Positions 21,023 through 31,206 of a stretch of 55,537 nt of DNA are shown piece by piece; the stretch's first letter is position 1; every line of letters starts with the position of its first letter. Source of the DNA: Burkholderiaceae bacterium (lineage in GTDB: Bacteria > Pseudomonadota > Gammaproteobacteria > Burkholderiales > Burkholderiaceae_C); assembly GCA_030653255.1 (NCBI GenBank), contig JAURZS010000111.1, positions 1 to 55,537 on the forward strand, written 5' to 3'. A program made the translations under genes and the position numbers. The notes below the pieces were generated by a model. It made no database searches, was not told the origin of the DNA, and worked only from the letters and a program-made list of their open reading frames with translations.

Positions 21023-21504
21023 GCCGACTCGCCACACTGCGCTCACGCTGGACCGCACTGGCTGCGCGCGAGCGCGCATTGAGTGCGGTCGCAGCGACCC
21101 TGGTCGCGCTGGCGCTGATCTGGTGGCTGGGCTTTGCCGGCCCCTTGCAGACCTTGCGCAATGCCGAGTCCCGGCACGCCGCCCTGGACGCGCAACTCAG
21201 CCACATGCGCTCGCTGCAGACCCAGGCGTTGTCCATGCAGTCGCAGCCGCGAATGACGGCCGAAGAGTCGCGGCGGATACTGGAGGAGCTGGTGCGCCAG
21301 CGCCTGGGGCCTGCTGCCCAGCTCGCCGCGGCCGGCGACCGCGTGACCGTGACACTGCGCGCCGCGCCGGCCGATGTGCTGGCCATGTGGCTGACGCAAG
21401 TGCGCGTCAATGCGCGTGCACAACCTATCGAAGCCCGGCTCACCCGATCCGGCAGCAGCGCCTCATGGGACGGCACGGTGGTGTTGGCACTGCCCGCGCG
21501 CTGA
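21019..21504 (+). CDS. gspM: Type II secretion protein GspM
   Basis: Single N-terminal TM, RWTALAARERALSAVAATLVALALIWWLGFAGP; syntenic position. Confidence 0.88.
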   Translation: MSRLATLRSRWTALAARERALSAVAATLVALALIWWLGFAGPLQTLRNAESRHAALDAQLSHMRSLQTQALSMQSQPRMTAEESRRILEELVRQRLGPAAQLAAAGDRVTVTLRAAPADVLAMWLTQVRVNARAQPIEARLTRSGSSASWDGTVVLALPAR

Positions 21505-21524
21505 CCTGGCCGACGCACTCCGCT

Positions 21525-22319
21525 GTGGCCCGCGATCGTTCATCCCCTTCTGCCGGCGCACCCTGGGCCTGGGCCCTGTCTGGCGCCCTGGCCGGTCTGA
21601 TCCTGAGCCTGCTGCTCTTTGCGCCAGCACGCTGGCTTGGCAGCGCTATGCAGCAGAGCACGGCCGGGCAGGTACTGCTGCTCGACGCGCGCGGCACGGT
21701 TTGGCAGGGATCGGCCAGACTGATGCTCGCAGGCGGCATCGGCAGCAGCGATGCCGCCGAACTCCAGGGCCGGGTGCGCTGGACCTTGCGTGCCGCCTTG
21801 GGTGGCCTGCGAGCGCAGATTGCGGCCGATTGCTGCACGTCCGATCCTGTGGTCCTGCATTACCGCCCCGCCTGGCGGGGCGGCGAGGTCCGCTTCGGCG
21901 ACAACACCTCGCAGTGGCCGCTGGCGCTGCTGGCAGGCCTGGGTACGCCATGGAACACCGTGCAGCCCCAAGGCGCCGTGCACCTGTCCACACGGGGGCT
22001 TTCAGTAGAATGGGTCGCAGGCCGCATCGCCATCGGCGGGCAGGCCCGCATGGATGTCCTGGGCGCGTCGTCGCGCCTGTCCACGCTGCGGCCGATGGGC
22101 AGTTACCGCATCACTCTCAATGGGGGCTCTACGTCGACACTACAACTGGATACGCTGGAAGGCCGATTGCAACTCAAGGGTAGCGGACAATGGGTCGGCT
22201 CGCGCCTGCGTTTCGCGGGAGAGGCCAGCGCGGCACCGGAACACGAGGCCGCGCTGTCCAACCTCCTGAACATCATCGGGCGCCGCAGCGGCCCGCGCTC
22301 CATCATCACCTTGGGTTGA
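21525..22319 (+). CDS. gspN: Type II secretion protein GspN
   Basis: In-frame GTG at 21525 (alternative ATG at 21465); WALSGALAGLILSLLLFAPARWLG...GQVLLLDARGTVWQGSARL. Confidence 0.85.
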   Translation: MARDRSSPSAGAPWAWALSGALAGLILSLLLFAPARWLGSAMQQSTAGQVLLLDARGTVWQGSARLMLAGGIGSSDAAELQGRVRWTLRAALGGLRAQIAADCCTSDPVVLHYRPAWRGGEVRFGDNTSQWPLALLAGLGTPWNTVQPQGAVHLSTRGLSVEWVAGRIAIGGQARMDVLGASSRLSTLRPMGSYRITLNGGSTSTLQLDTLEGRLQLKGSGQWVGSRLRFAGEASAAPEHEAALSNLLNIIGRRSGPRSIITLG

Positions 22320-22332
22320 ACACCGCCACGCC

Positions 22333-24477
22333 ATGAAGCATCGTCTCGCCAGTCTCTCCATCGCCGTCGGCGTTCTCCTGACGGGCATGGCAGGGGCCGC
22401 CCATGCGCAGGGGCGTGCGGAGCCGATCACCCTGAATTTCGCCAACGCCGACATCGAGGCCGTGGCCCGCACCATGGCCACCATCACCGGCCGCAACGTC
22501 GTGGTGGACCCGCGCGTCAAGGGCACCATGACGCTGGTCACCGAGCGCGCCGTGCCGCCCGCCACCGCCTTCAACCAGTTCCTGGCCGCCTTGCGGCTGC
22601 AGGGCTTTGCCGTGGTGGAAGCCGCCGGCCTGTACAAGATCGTGCCCGAGGCGGATGCCAAGCTGCAGGGCAGTTCGGTCTCGGTGGCTTCGCCCAACGC
22701 GCCCACGGCAGCCGGCGCCAACCAGATCGTGACGCAGATCTTCCGGCTCAACTACGAGACCGCTGCCAATCTGGTGCCGGTGCTGCGCCCGCTGATCAGC
22801 CCCAACAACACCATCAACGTCAATCCGGGCAACAACTCGCTGGTGATCACCGACTATGCCGACAATCTGCAGCGCATGGCCCGCATCGTCGCCGCGCTCG
22901 ATGTGGCCAATGCCGGCGACGTCGAGGTCATTGCGCTGCAACACGCCATCGCCACCGACCTCGCGCCTCTGGTGCTGCGACTGATCGAGTCCGGTTCGGC
23001 CGCAGCCGCCGCAGGGCAGGGCCAGACCGACACCTCGTTCCGCACCACACTGGTCGCCGAGCCGCGCAGCAATGCGCTGATCCTGCGTGCGGCCAATCCG
23101 GCCCGCGCGGCCCTCGTCAGGTCTCTGGTGGAACGCCTGGACCGGCCCTCGGCAGTCAGCACCAATGGCGCGGCCGGTAATATCTATGTCGTCTATCTGA
23201 AGAACGCCGATGCCACCAAGCTTGCGGTGACACTGCGCGCGGCACTCGCCGGCGAGTCCCGATCTGGTGCGGCCAGCGGCACCGGCTCCACCCCGCTACC
23301 GCTCCCCGTGGCGGCCAGCACCACAGGCAACAGTGGCTCCGGTTCGGCATCGTCGGTGTTGTCGGGCGGGCCGCTCGGCAGCAGTTCGGGCGGCGGCAAC
23401 CTGCCTTCGACCGGCGGACAGATCCAGGCCGATGCCGCCACCAACTCGCTGATCATCACCGCGCCCGAGCCTCAGTACCGGCAACTGCGTGCAGTCATCG
23501 ACAAGCTCGACGGGCGGCGCGCCCAGGTGCTGGTGGAGAGTCTCATCGTCGAAGTCAACGCCGACAAGGCCGCCGAGTTCGGCATCCAGTGGCAGACCGT
23601 CCTGGGCCAGAAGGGCGACACCAACATTGGCTTGCTGGGCACCAACTCCAGCATCGGTGGCACCAATATCCTGAGCCTGGCCACGGCGGCGCCGGGCACG
23701 GTTGCCCCGGCCAGTGGGCTGAATTTCGGCATCGGCCATCAGGTCAATGGCCGCTACCTGCTGGGTTTCCTGGCGCGCTTCCTGGAGAGCAAGGGCGACG
23801 GCAATGTGCTGTCCACGCCCAACCTGCTGACCCTGGACAACGAAGAGGCGCGCATCGTGATCGGCCAGAACGTGCCCTTCGTCACTGGCCAGTACACCAA
23901 CACCGGCAGCAGCACTTCCACGGTCAACCCATTCCAGACCATAGAGCGCAAGGACGTCGGCCTGACGCTGCGCGTGCGTCCCCAGATCAGCGAGAACGGC
24001 ACGGTCAAGATGTCGATCTTCCAGGAGGTCTCCAGCGTGCAGGCCTCCACCATCAACAATCCGAGCGGGCCAACGACCAACAAGCGCTCGATCGAATCGA
24101 ACGTGGTCGTTGACGACGGCACCATCATCGTGCTGGGCGGACTGCTGCAGGACGAGTACTCCGGCAACCAGGAAAAAGTGCCGGGCATCGGCGACATTCC
24201 CCTGTTTGGCAATTTGTTCAAGAGCGAGACGCGCAGCCGCAGAAAGACCAACCTCATGGTCTTTCTGCGGCCCGTCGTCGTGCGCGACAACGCCACCAGC
24301 GACAGCCTGGCCATCGACCGCTACGAGACCATCCGCGCCTTGCAGCAAAACCAGCAGCCCCAGCCCAACGTCATGCTGCCCGGCGTGACCTCCGCGCCTG
24401 TGCTGCCGGCCATGCGCTTCGCGCCCGCGCAGCAGAACACGCCGCCTGCGGCCGTGCCCCAGCCACTGCTGCGATAA
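22333..24477 (+). CDS. gspD: Type II secretion outer-membrane secretin GspD
   Basis: 714 aa; signal peptide, [69 protein letters not shown]. Confidence 0.97.
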   Translation: MKHRLASLSIAVGVLLTGMAGAAHAQGRAEPITLNFANADIEAVARTMATITGRNVVVDPRVKGTMTLVTERAVPPATAFNQFLAALRLQGFAVVEAAGLYKIVPEADAKLQGSSVSVASPNAPTAAGANQIVTQIFRLNYETAANLVPVLRPLISPNNTINVNPGNNSLVITDYADNLQRMARIVAALDVANAGDVEVIALQHAIATDLAPLVLRLIESGSAAAAAGQGQTDTSFRTTLVAEPRSNALILRAANPARAALVRSLVERLDRPSAVSTNGAAGNIYVVYLKNADATKLAVTLRAALAGESRSGAASGTGSTPLPLPVAASTTGNSGSGSASSVLSGGPLGSSSGGGNLPSTGGQIQADAATNSLIITAPEPQYRQLRAVIDKLDGRRAQVLVESLIVEVNADKAAEFGIQWQTVLGQKGDTNIGLLGTNSSIGGTNILSLATAAPGTVAPASGLNFGIGHQVNGRYLLGFLARFLESKGDGNVLSTPNLLTLDNEEARIVIGQNVPFVTGQYTNTGSSTSTVNPFQTIERKDVGLTLRVRPQISENGTVKMSIFQEVSSVQASTINNPSGPTTNKRSIESNVVVDDGTIIVLGGLLQDEYSGNQEKVPGIGDIPLFGNLFKSETRSRRKTNLMVFLRPVVVRDNATSDSLAIDRYETIRALQQNQQPQPNVMLPGVTSAPVLPAMRFAPAQQNTPPAAVPQPLLR

Positions 24478-24487
24478 GCCTGCGGCC

Positions 24488-25876
24488 ATGCGCTACCCCC
24501 TGCCCTACGCATTCGCGCGCAGTGCCCAGCTCCTGCTGGAGGATGACGGGACAGCGCTGACGCTCTGGCACGACGGCCGGCCCGCGTCCAGCCCGTGGAG
24601 CGAGGTGATGCGCAAGTACCCCGTGCAGCAGGTGCAGCAACTCGACCCGGCGGCGCTTGCCAACCGCATCAGCAGCGCCTATGCGCAAGGCGAATCCAGC
24701 GCCGCCACGGTGGTCAGCGAAGTCGAGAGCGATGCCGACCTCTCGCGCATCATGCAGGAACTCCCGGCGGTCGAAGACCTGCTGGAGACCAGCGATGACG
24801 CGCCCATCATCCGCATGCTCAATGCCTTGCTGACACAGGCCGCCCGCGACGGCGCCAGCGACATCCACATCGAGCCCTACGAGCGGCATTCCAGCGTGCG
24901 CTTCCGTGTTGACGGCACGCTGCGTGAAGTGGTGAGCCCCAACCGCGCGCTGCACGCGGCACTGATCTCGCGGCTCAAGATCATGGCCGACCTGGACATC
25001 GCCGAGAAGCGCCTGCCGCAGGACGGCCGCATATCGCTGCGCATTGGCACGCGCGCCGTCGATGTGCGCGTGAGCACCCTGCCCAGCGCCCACGGCGAAC
25101 GCGCCGTGCTGCGCCTGCTCGACAAGTCCGGCGCCAAGCTGAGCCTGGAGTCGGTGGGCATGGAGGGCGAGACCCTGCGGCGTTTTCTGGCGCTGATCGC
25201 GCAGCCCCACGGCATCATCCTGGTCACCGGCCCGACCGGCTCGGGCAAGACCACCACGCTTTATGCCGCGTTGAGCCGGTTGGACGCAGGGCGCAGCAAC
25301 ATCATGACCGTGGAAGACCCGATCGAGTACGAACTGCCCGGTGTCGGCCAGACACAGGTCAACGCCAAGATCGATCTGGACTTTGCCCGGGCGCTGCGCG
25401 CCATCCTGCGCCAGGACCCGGACGTCATCATGATCGGCGAGATCCGCGACTACGAGACCGCCCAGATCGCGATCCAGGCTTCTCTCACAGGCCATCTGGT
25501 GCTGGCCACGCTGCACACCAATGACGCGGCCAGCGCTGTCACGCGCCTGAGCGACATGGGCGTGGAACCCTTCCTGCTGAGCTCCAGCCTGCTGGGTGTG
25601 CTGGCGCAAAGACTGGTGCGAAAGCTGTGCACCGCCTGCGCCGGCGCCGGCTGCACGGTCTGTGGCCAGACCGGTTATCAGGGTCGCACAGGCGTGTTTG
25701 AACTGCTGGTGACCAACGACGCGATTCGGGCACAGATCCACAACCGCGCGGCCGAAGCGGACATCCGCGACACCGCACTCAGGTCCGGCATGACCCTGAT
25801 GCGCGACGACGGCGAGCGGCTGGTGAGCACAGGCATCACCTCGCGCGAGGAACTGGTGCGCGTCACGCGCGACTGA
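24488..25876 (+). CDS. gspE: Type II secretion ATPase GspE
   Basis: Walker [23 protein letters not shown], Walker B-type [23 protein letters not shown]. Confidence 0.97.
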   Translation: MRYPLPYAFARSAQLLLEDDGTALTLWHDGRPASSPWSEVMRKYPVQQVQQLDPAALANRISSAYAQGESSAATVVSEVESDADLSRIMQELPAVEDLLETSDDAPIIRMLNALLTQAARDGASDIHIEPYERHSSVRFRVDGTLREVVSPNRALHAALISRLKIMADLDIAEKRLPQDGRISLRIGTRAVDVRVSTLPSAHGERAVLRLLDKSGAKLSLESVGMEGETLRRFLALIAQPHGIILVTGPTGSGKTTTLYAALSRLDAGRSNIMTVEDPIEYELPGVGQTQVNAKIDLDFARALRAILRQDPDVIMIGEIRDYETAQIAIQASLTGHLVLATLHTNDAASAVTRLSDMGVEPFLLSSSLLGVLAQRLVRKLCTACAGAGCTVCGQTGYQGRTGVFELLVTNDAIRAQIHNRAAEADIRDTALRSGMTLMRDDGERLVSTGITSREELVRVTRD

Positions 25877-25877
25877 C

Positions 25878-27965
25878 TCAGAACTTCAGTGCCTTGAACA
25901 GGTTGTTGTACGAGTCCGTCCAGGGCCTGGCGCCTGCTTGCGGCTCCATCAGTTGGCCCGCGTTGAGCAGCGCGGGCCCGAAGCTCTTGCCCACCAGCAC
26001 CCAGTCCGTGTACGACAGGTAATTGAGCTCCGGCGTGTCCTCAATGGACAGCGCCTTGAGGCCCAACGCATGCGCGAGTTCGGCCACCACGGGCGCCAGC
26101 GCAAGGTAGCGGTTGGACACATGAAACGCCACCAGCCCGTCTTCGTTCAGGTGCTGGACATACACGGCCAGCGCCTCTTTGGTCATCAGGTGCATGGGGA
26201 TGGAGTCGCTGGAGAACGCATCGACCACAACGAGATCGTATTTTCCAGGCTTGCCTGCGGCAAGCTCGCGCTCCATCGTCAAGCGCGCATCGCCGATGCG
26301 CACATCCACCTGGGCATTGCCTTGGGGAAGATAGGTAAACCAGCGGCGCGCAGCCTCCAGCACATGGCTGTCGAGCTCATAGACCACGAAGGTGTCGCCG
26401 CTGCGGCCATAGCTCAGCAAGGTGCCAACCCCCAGTCCGACCGCGCCCACGCGAAGCGGCCCGCGCCGGCCCAGTTCAGTCAGCGCGCGCCCCACCCCGC
26501 TGGTTTCGCCGTAATAGCTGGTGGCCAGGCCGCGAAAATCCGGCTTGGTGAATTGCTCGCCATGCATGATGGTGCCGTGCATCAGTCGACGCATCTGGCT
26601 GTCGCCCGGAGGATCGGAGCGCACGCGCAGCACGCCGTAGAAATCGCGCGAGGCCGACACGCTTTCGCGGCCGGAAAACTGCACGTACGCATGGGTGAAC
26701 CACACCGTTGCCACCACAGCGGCCAGGGCCGGAAGCACCCACAGCCGCCGCGCGCCACGGCCGAGCTGCAGACTCGCCCAGACGCCCACACCGGCCAGCG
26801 CAATCAGCAATCCCGGCAATTCCCAGTAGGCATTGAGCAGCACCGGCGCCGCAAGGCCGACGCCCAGTCCGCCGATCGCCCCGCCCAGCGACATGCAAAG
26901 GTAAAAGCGCGTGAGGTATCGCGGCGCCGGCCGCGCCGCCGCCAGTTCGCCATGGCACACCACGCAGGCCAGCAGCAGCCCCACCGTGAACAAAGGCAGC
27001 GCGTACTGGATGTGCAACACGCCGTTTTGCGCCGACAGGCCCCACGTCATTGCCACCGTGGCGCCCAGGGCAGGCAGCAGCCACAGCAAGCGGGCCACCG
27101 TCCCCACATACCAGCCCCTGCCGCCACGCCCGTCGAAGACCAGCATGAACGACACCAGATAGATCGACAAGGGCACCAGCCACAGGAAGGGAATGGAGGC
27201 GACGTTCTGCGTCAAGTGCGTGGTGACCGCCAGCAAAAAGGCCGACGGCACCATGGACAGGACAATCCACAACGCATAGTGCCGCGCGCCCGGCGGCGAT
27301 CCTTCGCGCAGGGCTGCGGCGGCAGCATCCCCAACGGCCGCAGTGGCAGACACAGGCTCGTACGCAGCGCCTGGGCGTGTCGCCCGCCACGCCACCCAGG
27401 CGCACAACAGGGCGAACACACCATAGGCCACGCTCCAGCTCCAGGATTGCGCCCGCGAAGAAACCCAGGGTTCAATGATGAAAGGGTAGGCCAGCAAGGC
27501 CGCCAGCGAGCCCGCATTGGACCAGGCGAACAGGCGATAGACACCCGGCTGCGCTGCGCTGGGCAACGTATGGCTCAGCCAGCGCTGCAACAAGGGCGAT
27601 GTTGCCGCCAGCGAAAAATAGGGCAGCCCGACCGTTGCCAGCAGCAGGCCATTGATCTGCCAGAAAGAATCCGTCTCCAGTGTCGGCTTCCAGCTCACCG
27701 AGGGAATTATCGGCAGGCTCAGCACCGCCGCCGCCAGCAGGACCATGTGCACACGCCGCTGCATGATCCGGGGCCGGGCCTGCAGCCAATTGGCGTAGAC
27801 ATAGCCTGCGAGCAGCGCGCACTGGAAGAACACCATGCAGGTGGTCCACACGGCGGAAGTGCCGCCGAACCACGGCAGTATCTGTTTGGCGAGTATGGGT
27901 TGAACGAGAAACAGCAGGAAGCTGGAAAGCACGATGGTCGTGCCGCAGGCAATGGGAAAAAGCAT
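25878..27965 (-). CDS. Polytopic membrane protein with C-terminal spermidine-synthase-like domain
   Basis: N-terminal multi-TM region from MLFPIACGTTIVLSSFLLFLVQPILAKQ; C-terminal RVGAVGLGVGTLLSYG, DLVVVDAFSSDSIPMHL. Confidence 0.92.
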   Translation of the reverse strand: MLFPIACGTTIVLSSFLLFLVQPILAKQILPWFGGTSAVWTTCMVFFQCALLAGYVYANWLQARPRIMQRRVHMVLLAAAVLSLPIIPSVSWKPTLETDSFWQINGLLLATVGLPYFSLAATSPLLQRWLSHTLPSAAQPGVYRLFAWSNAGSLAALLAYPFIIEPWVSSRAQSWSWSVAYGVFALLCAWVAWRATRPGAAYEPVSATAAVGDAAAAALREGSPPGARHYALWIVLSMVPSAFLLAVTTHLTQNVASIPFLWLVPLSIYLVSFMLVFDGRGGRGWYVGTVARLLWLLPALGATVAMTWGLSAQNGVLHIQYALPLFTVGLLLACVVCHGELAAARPAPRYLTRFYLCMSLGGAIGGLGVGLAAPVLLNAYWELPGLLIALAGVGVWASLQLGRGARRLWVLPALAAVVATVWFTHAYVQFSGRESVSASRDFYGVLRVRSDPPGDSQMRRLMHGTIMHGEQFTKPDFRGLATSYYGETSGVGRALTELGRRGPLRVGAVGLGVGTLLSYGRSGDTFVVYELDSHVLEAARRWFTYLPQGNAQVDVRIGDARLTMERELAAGKPGKYDLVVVDAFSSDSIPMHLMTKEALAVYVQHLNEDGLVAFHVSNRYLALAPVVAELAHALGLKALSIEDTPELNYLSYTDWVLVGKSFGPALLNAGQLMEPQAGARPWTDSYNNLFKALKF

Positions 27966-28083
27966 GGAAGTAAGCGAGTGAATTTTGCGGTCAACGCTAA
28001 CATGCCGCGCAGACGCCAGCAAGCGCGGCGACCCTCATGCGGCTCGCCGCGCAGTCGCCTGGGCTCGACCCGCTGCCGGCACC

Positions 28084-29721
28084 TCAGCGCAGGCCTGGAC
28101 GGCAGGGCGCATAGGCGTCCATGCCGACCTGATAGGCCGCAGTGCTCACATCCATCAGGCCCAGCACCGAATGGAAATAGTTGTCATGCGACACTTCGGC
28201 GTCACGCCGCCCGCGCAGACAAGCGGTCGTCAAACCGGTGGTCTTCTCATAGCCTGGAGACAGCCACGTGACCCAGGGCACTTTCTTCTGCACGTCCGGC
28301 GCCACCGCGTAGGGCAGGCCATGCAGATACAGGTTGTTCTCGCCCAGCGACTCGCCATGGTCGGAGACATAGACCATGGCCGTGTCGGCCGTAGCTTGCT
28401 GGCGTTTGAGCCAGTCGATAGTCTGCCCCAGAAAGTGGTCGGTGTAGACAATGGTGTTGTCGTAGGCGTTGATCACGCTGTCACGACTGCAGTCCTGCAG
28501 CGCGGAACTGGTGCACTCAGGCATGAACCGCTTGAAAGACTTCGGGGACCGCCGGTAATAGGCGGGGCCGTGGCTGCCCATCTGATGCAGCACAACCACG
28601 ACGCCGCGTGCGCGGCGCGCCGCATCGAGCGCGGCGATGCGATCCTCCAGCCCTTGCAGCATGATCTCGTCCAGACACTCACCGCTGGCGCAGAATTTCG
28701 GGTCTTTCAGGTCCGCTGTGCTCACAGTGGGAACGCGCGCGCAGACCCCTTTGCAACCTGACTGGTTGTCCACCCACAAGACGGCCAGGCCGGCGCGCTG
28801 CAGAACATCCAGCAGGCCCTCGAAAGCGGTCTTGCGGTCCTCGAACTTGTCGCGGGTCAGATTCGAGAACATGCAAGGCACCGAAGCTGCCGTACTGGTC
28901 CCGCAAGACCATGCATTGCGAAAACTTGCCGCCTGTGCCCGCTCCATCTCGGGCGTGGTCGGTCGGGCGTAGCCGTTGATCGAAAAATTTGCGCTGCGCG
29001 CCGTCTCTCCCAGCACCAGCAACAACAGCGGCGGCCGCGCACGCCCCGCATGGCTGCGTCCGAGGCGCGCGTCCTCACCCACAGGGACAAGCACGGAGTC
29101 ATTCCGCTCCAAGGGCCGCAACGCCACGCGGGCCAGCGAGTACACCCCATTGAGCGGGTTGATCAGGTAGCGGACCTCCTTGTGATTTCGCATCAGCGAG
29201 GCCATCGGCTGGAAAATGGCCACTGCGGCGATCAGCATCATGCACAAGGCCGACACGGCCACCAGCGGATTGCGCAGCAACTGCCTGCGCAGCCCCCCGT
29301 AGTTCACCGGCTGGCGCCACAGCAGCCAGATCGGGAGCAGCGCGAACAGGGCCAGGGACAGCAGCATCTTCACGCTGAACAATCCGCTCGCTTCGCGCAC
29401 ATCGGTCTGCAGCAGGTTGTCGATCATCGTGGGGTCGATCACCACGCGGTAACCCCACATGAAGTAACTCATGGCCGCAGTGGCCAGCAGCAGCGCCGTG
29501 ACCGCAGGCTTGAGCGTCAGCCGCCATGCCAGCGCGCCGAGAAGCGCCGCGAGCGCGCCCCAAATCATCACCAGCATGCCCAGACCAAACGCCGCGCCCC
29601 CCAGGCCATCGAGCATGCTCAGTTCACCCAGCTTGCGCCACAAGGCTCCGTTACCCACCAGCGCCATCCACAGACTGGAAAGCGTGACAACCCACAGGGG
29701 GGAGACAGCAACACGTTTCAT
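28084..29721 (-). CDS. eptA: Phosphoethanolamine-lipid A transferase (EptA/MCR family)
   Basis: Start at MKRVAVSPLWVVTLSSLWMA; LVLGETARSANFSINGYARPTTPEM, MGSHGPAYYRRSP, VYVSDHGESLGENNLYLHGLPYAVAP. Confidence 0.95.
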   Translation of the reverse strand: MKRVAVSPLWVVTLSSLWMALVGNGALWRKLGELSMLDGLGGAAFGLGMLVMIWGALAALLGALAWRLTLKPAVTALLLATAAMSYFMWGYRVVIDPTMIDNLLQTDVREASGLFSVKMLLSLALFALLPIWLLWRQPVNYGGLRRQLLRNPLVAVSALCMMLIAAVAIFQPMASLMRNHKEVRYLINPLNGVYSLARVALRPLERNDSVLVPVGEDARLGRSHAGRARPPLLLLVLGETARSANFSINGYARPTTPEMERAQAASFRNAWSCGTSTAASVPCMFSNLTRDKFEDRKTAFEGLLDVLQRAGLAVLWVDNQSGCKGVCARVPTVSTADLKDPKFCASGECLDEIMLQGLEDRIAALDAARRARGVVVVLHQMGSHGPAYYRRSPKSFKRFMPECTSSALQDCSRDSVINAYDNTIVYTDHFLGQTIDWLKRQQATADTAMVYVSDHGESLGENNLYLHGLPYAVAPDVQKKVPWVTWLSPGYEKTTGLTTACLRGRRDAEVSHDNYFHSVLGLMDVSTAAYQVGMDAYAPCRPGLR

Positions 29722-30401
29722 TCGACAAACTTCCCGCTGCGGCGCGCGCGCTCGAACGCCCAGTTCACCATCCAGCCCACGATCCCGCAGAGCCAGCCCG
29801 TCCATAGTGTATGGCTCAGGAAATGGGCGCCGCGCAGCTGCTGCGCGCCTCCCAGTATGAGCCCGGCAGCGATGGCCACCGCAAGCCAGACCGGCGCCAG
29901 TTCCGGCTGCTCGTCACGCAAGGCGAAAAATCCCCCGACAAAGGCAAAGCCGGTGGCGGCATGCCCGGCCGGAAAGCACCGCCCGGCACCGCCATCGGTC
30001 CCGAACCAGCCACTCCAGTGGGAGATATGGCGGGCCACACCGCCGAATTCGGCCAGATCCCATGGGCAACTGCTGCCGCTGGCAGATTTCAGCAAAGTGA
30101 TGATGGCGCTGGCCAGCAGAGCCGACACCGGCAACTGCAGGCGACGCCAGAAGGGCAGACGGACCAGCGGCCCCACAGGCCAGGTCACGCACAGCGACAG
30201 CATCAGCAACAGCACCCAGGCCGCATACTTGGCGCCATCGTGCAGCACATGGGTGAGCACCCAGGAGTCGCGCAGGGCAAACCCCTGACTCCCCCCGAAT
30301 TCGTGCGCAAGGGCCAGATCGAGCCCCGAGGCGTCCCAGCTCAGCAAGAACGCGAGCAAGCCCGTGGCCCACCAGGCAAAGCGGATATTTGGATTGGACA
30401 T
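29718..30401 (-). CDS. PAP2-family membrane phosphatase
   Basis: KSASGSSCPWDL ... CFPAGHAATGFAFVGGFFALRD ... GAHFLSHTLWTGWLCG; 4-nt overlap with eptA. Confidence 0.93.
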   Translation of the reverse strand: MSNPNIRFAWWATGLLAFLLSWDASGLDLALAHEFGGSQGFALRDSWVLTHVLHDGAKYAAWVLLLMLSLCVTWPVGPLVRLPFWRRLQLPVSALLASAIITLLKSASGSSCPWDLAEFGGVARHISHWSGWFGTDGGAGRCFPAGHAATGFAFVGGFFALRDEQPELAPVWLAVAIAAGLILGGAQQLRGAHFLSHTLWTGWLCGIVGWMVNWAFERARRSGKFVE

Positions 30402-30424
30402 GCTTGGCAGCTTGAAGCAGGCTG

Positions 30425-30441
30425 CTTAAGCCACCCTTAAG
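30425..30441 (-). promoter_or_regulatory. PmrA/QseB-type response-regulator box
   Basis: CTTAAG-CCACC-CTTAAG exactly matches the published PmrA consensus (C/T)TTAA(G/T)-N5-(C/T)TTAA(G/T); 24 nt from the PAP2 ATG. Confidence 0.75.
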
Positions 30442-30448
30442 CTTTCAG

Positions 30449-30464
30449 CATTCCCCGGGGAATG
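30449..30464. promoter_or_regulatory. 16-bp perfect palindrome upstream of VIT1-NRAMP genes
   Basis: CATTCCCCGGGGAATG. Confidence 0.5.
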
Positions 30465-30500
30465 ACGCCTGTCGCCGCAAAACAGGTATGCTCGGCAGAC

Positions 30501-31202
30501 ATGGCCCACCGACACTTTGAGCGTCACCGCACCGACCGCATCGGCTGGCTGCGTGCGGCCGTGCTGGGTGCCAACGACGGCATCGTCTCCACGGCCAGCC
30601 TGATCGTCGGCGTGGCCGCCGCCGGAGCCTCATCCACCGACATTCTGCGTGCCGGGCTGGCTGGCCTGGTAGCGGGCGCCATGTCCATGGCCGCCGGTGA
30701 ATACATCTCCGTGCATTCCCAGGCCGACACCGAAAAAGCCGATCTGGCCCGGGAAAGTGCCGAAATCGAAGCCGATCCCGTCGCCGAACACCGCGAGCTG
30801 GCCGGCATCTACGTCGGCAGGGGCCTGGACCCCCAGCTTGCCCAGCAGGTGGCCGAACAATTAATGGCCCACGACGCGCTGGGCGCCCATGCCCGGGACG
30901 AGCTCGAGATTTCGAGCGCCTTCAGCGCACGTCCCGTTCAAGCCGCTTTGGCCTCCGCCGGATCCTTTGCCGTAGGTGCGGTGTTGCCGCTGGCGGTAGC
31001 GGTGATCGCCGCCAAAAGCAGCCCTACGCTGTGGGTCGGCGGCACCAGCCTGGTGTTCCTGGCGATGCTGGGTGCGCTGGCGGCGAAAGCCGGCGGCGCG
31101 AATGTCGTCTACGGCGCCTGGCGCGTCACCTTCTGGGGCGTGATGGCCATGGCCATCACTGCTGCGGTCGGCAAATGGTTCGGCAGCATCGGCGGACTCT
31201 AG
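30501..31202 (+). CDS. VIT1/CCC1 family Fe/Mn transporter
   Basis: MAHRHFERHRTDRIGWLRAAVLGANDGIVSTASLIVGVAAAGASS...GAMSMAAGEYISVHSQADTEKADL. Confidence 0.94.
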   Translation: MAHRHFERHRTDRIGWLRAAVLGANDGIVSTASLIVGVAAAGASSTDILRAGLAGLVAGAMSMAAGEYISVHSQADTEKADLARESAEIEADPVAEHRELAGIYVGRGLDPQLAQQVAEQLMAHDALGAHARDELEISSAFSARPVQAALASAGSFAVGAVLPLAVAVIAAKSSPTLWVGGTSLVFLAMLGALAAKAGGANVVYGAWRVTFWGVMAMAITAAVGKWFGSIGGL

Positions 31203-31206
31203 TCGA

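Noticed and set aside
25938-28271. 777-aa plus-strand ORF, longer than the opposing gene
   Set aside because: Antisense to a clear membrane/spermidine-synthase-like CDS; His/Gln/Arg-rich low-complexity translation typical of shadow ORFs in high-GC DNA.
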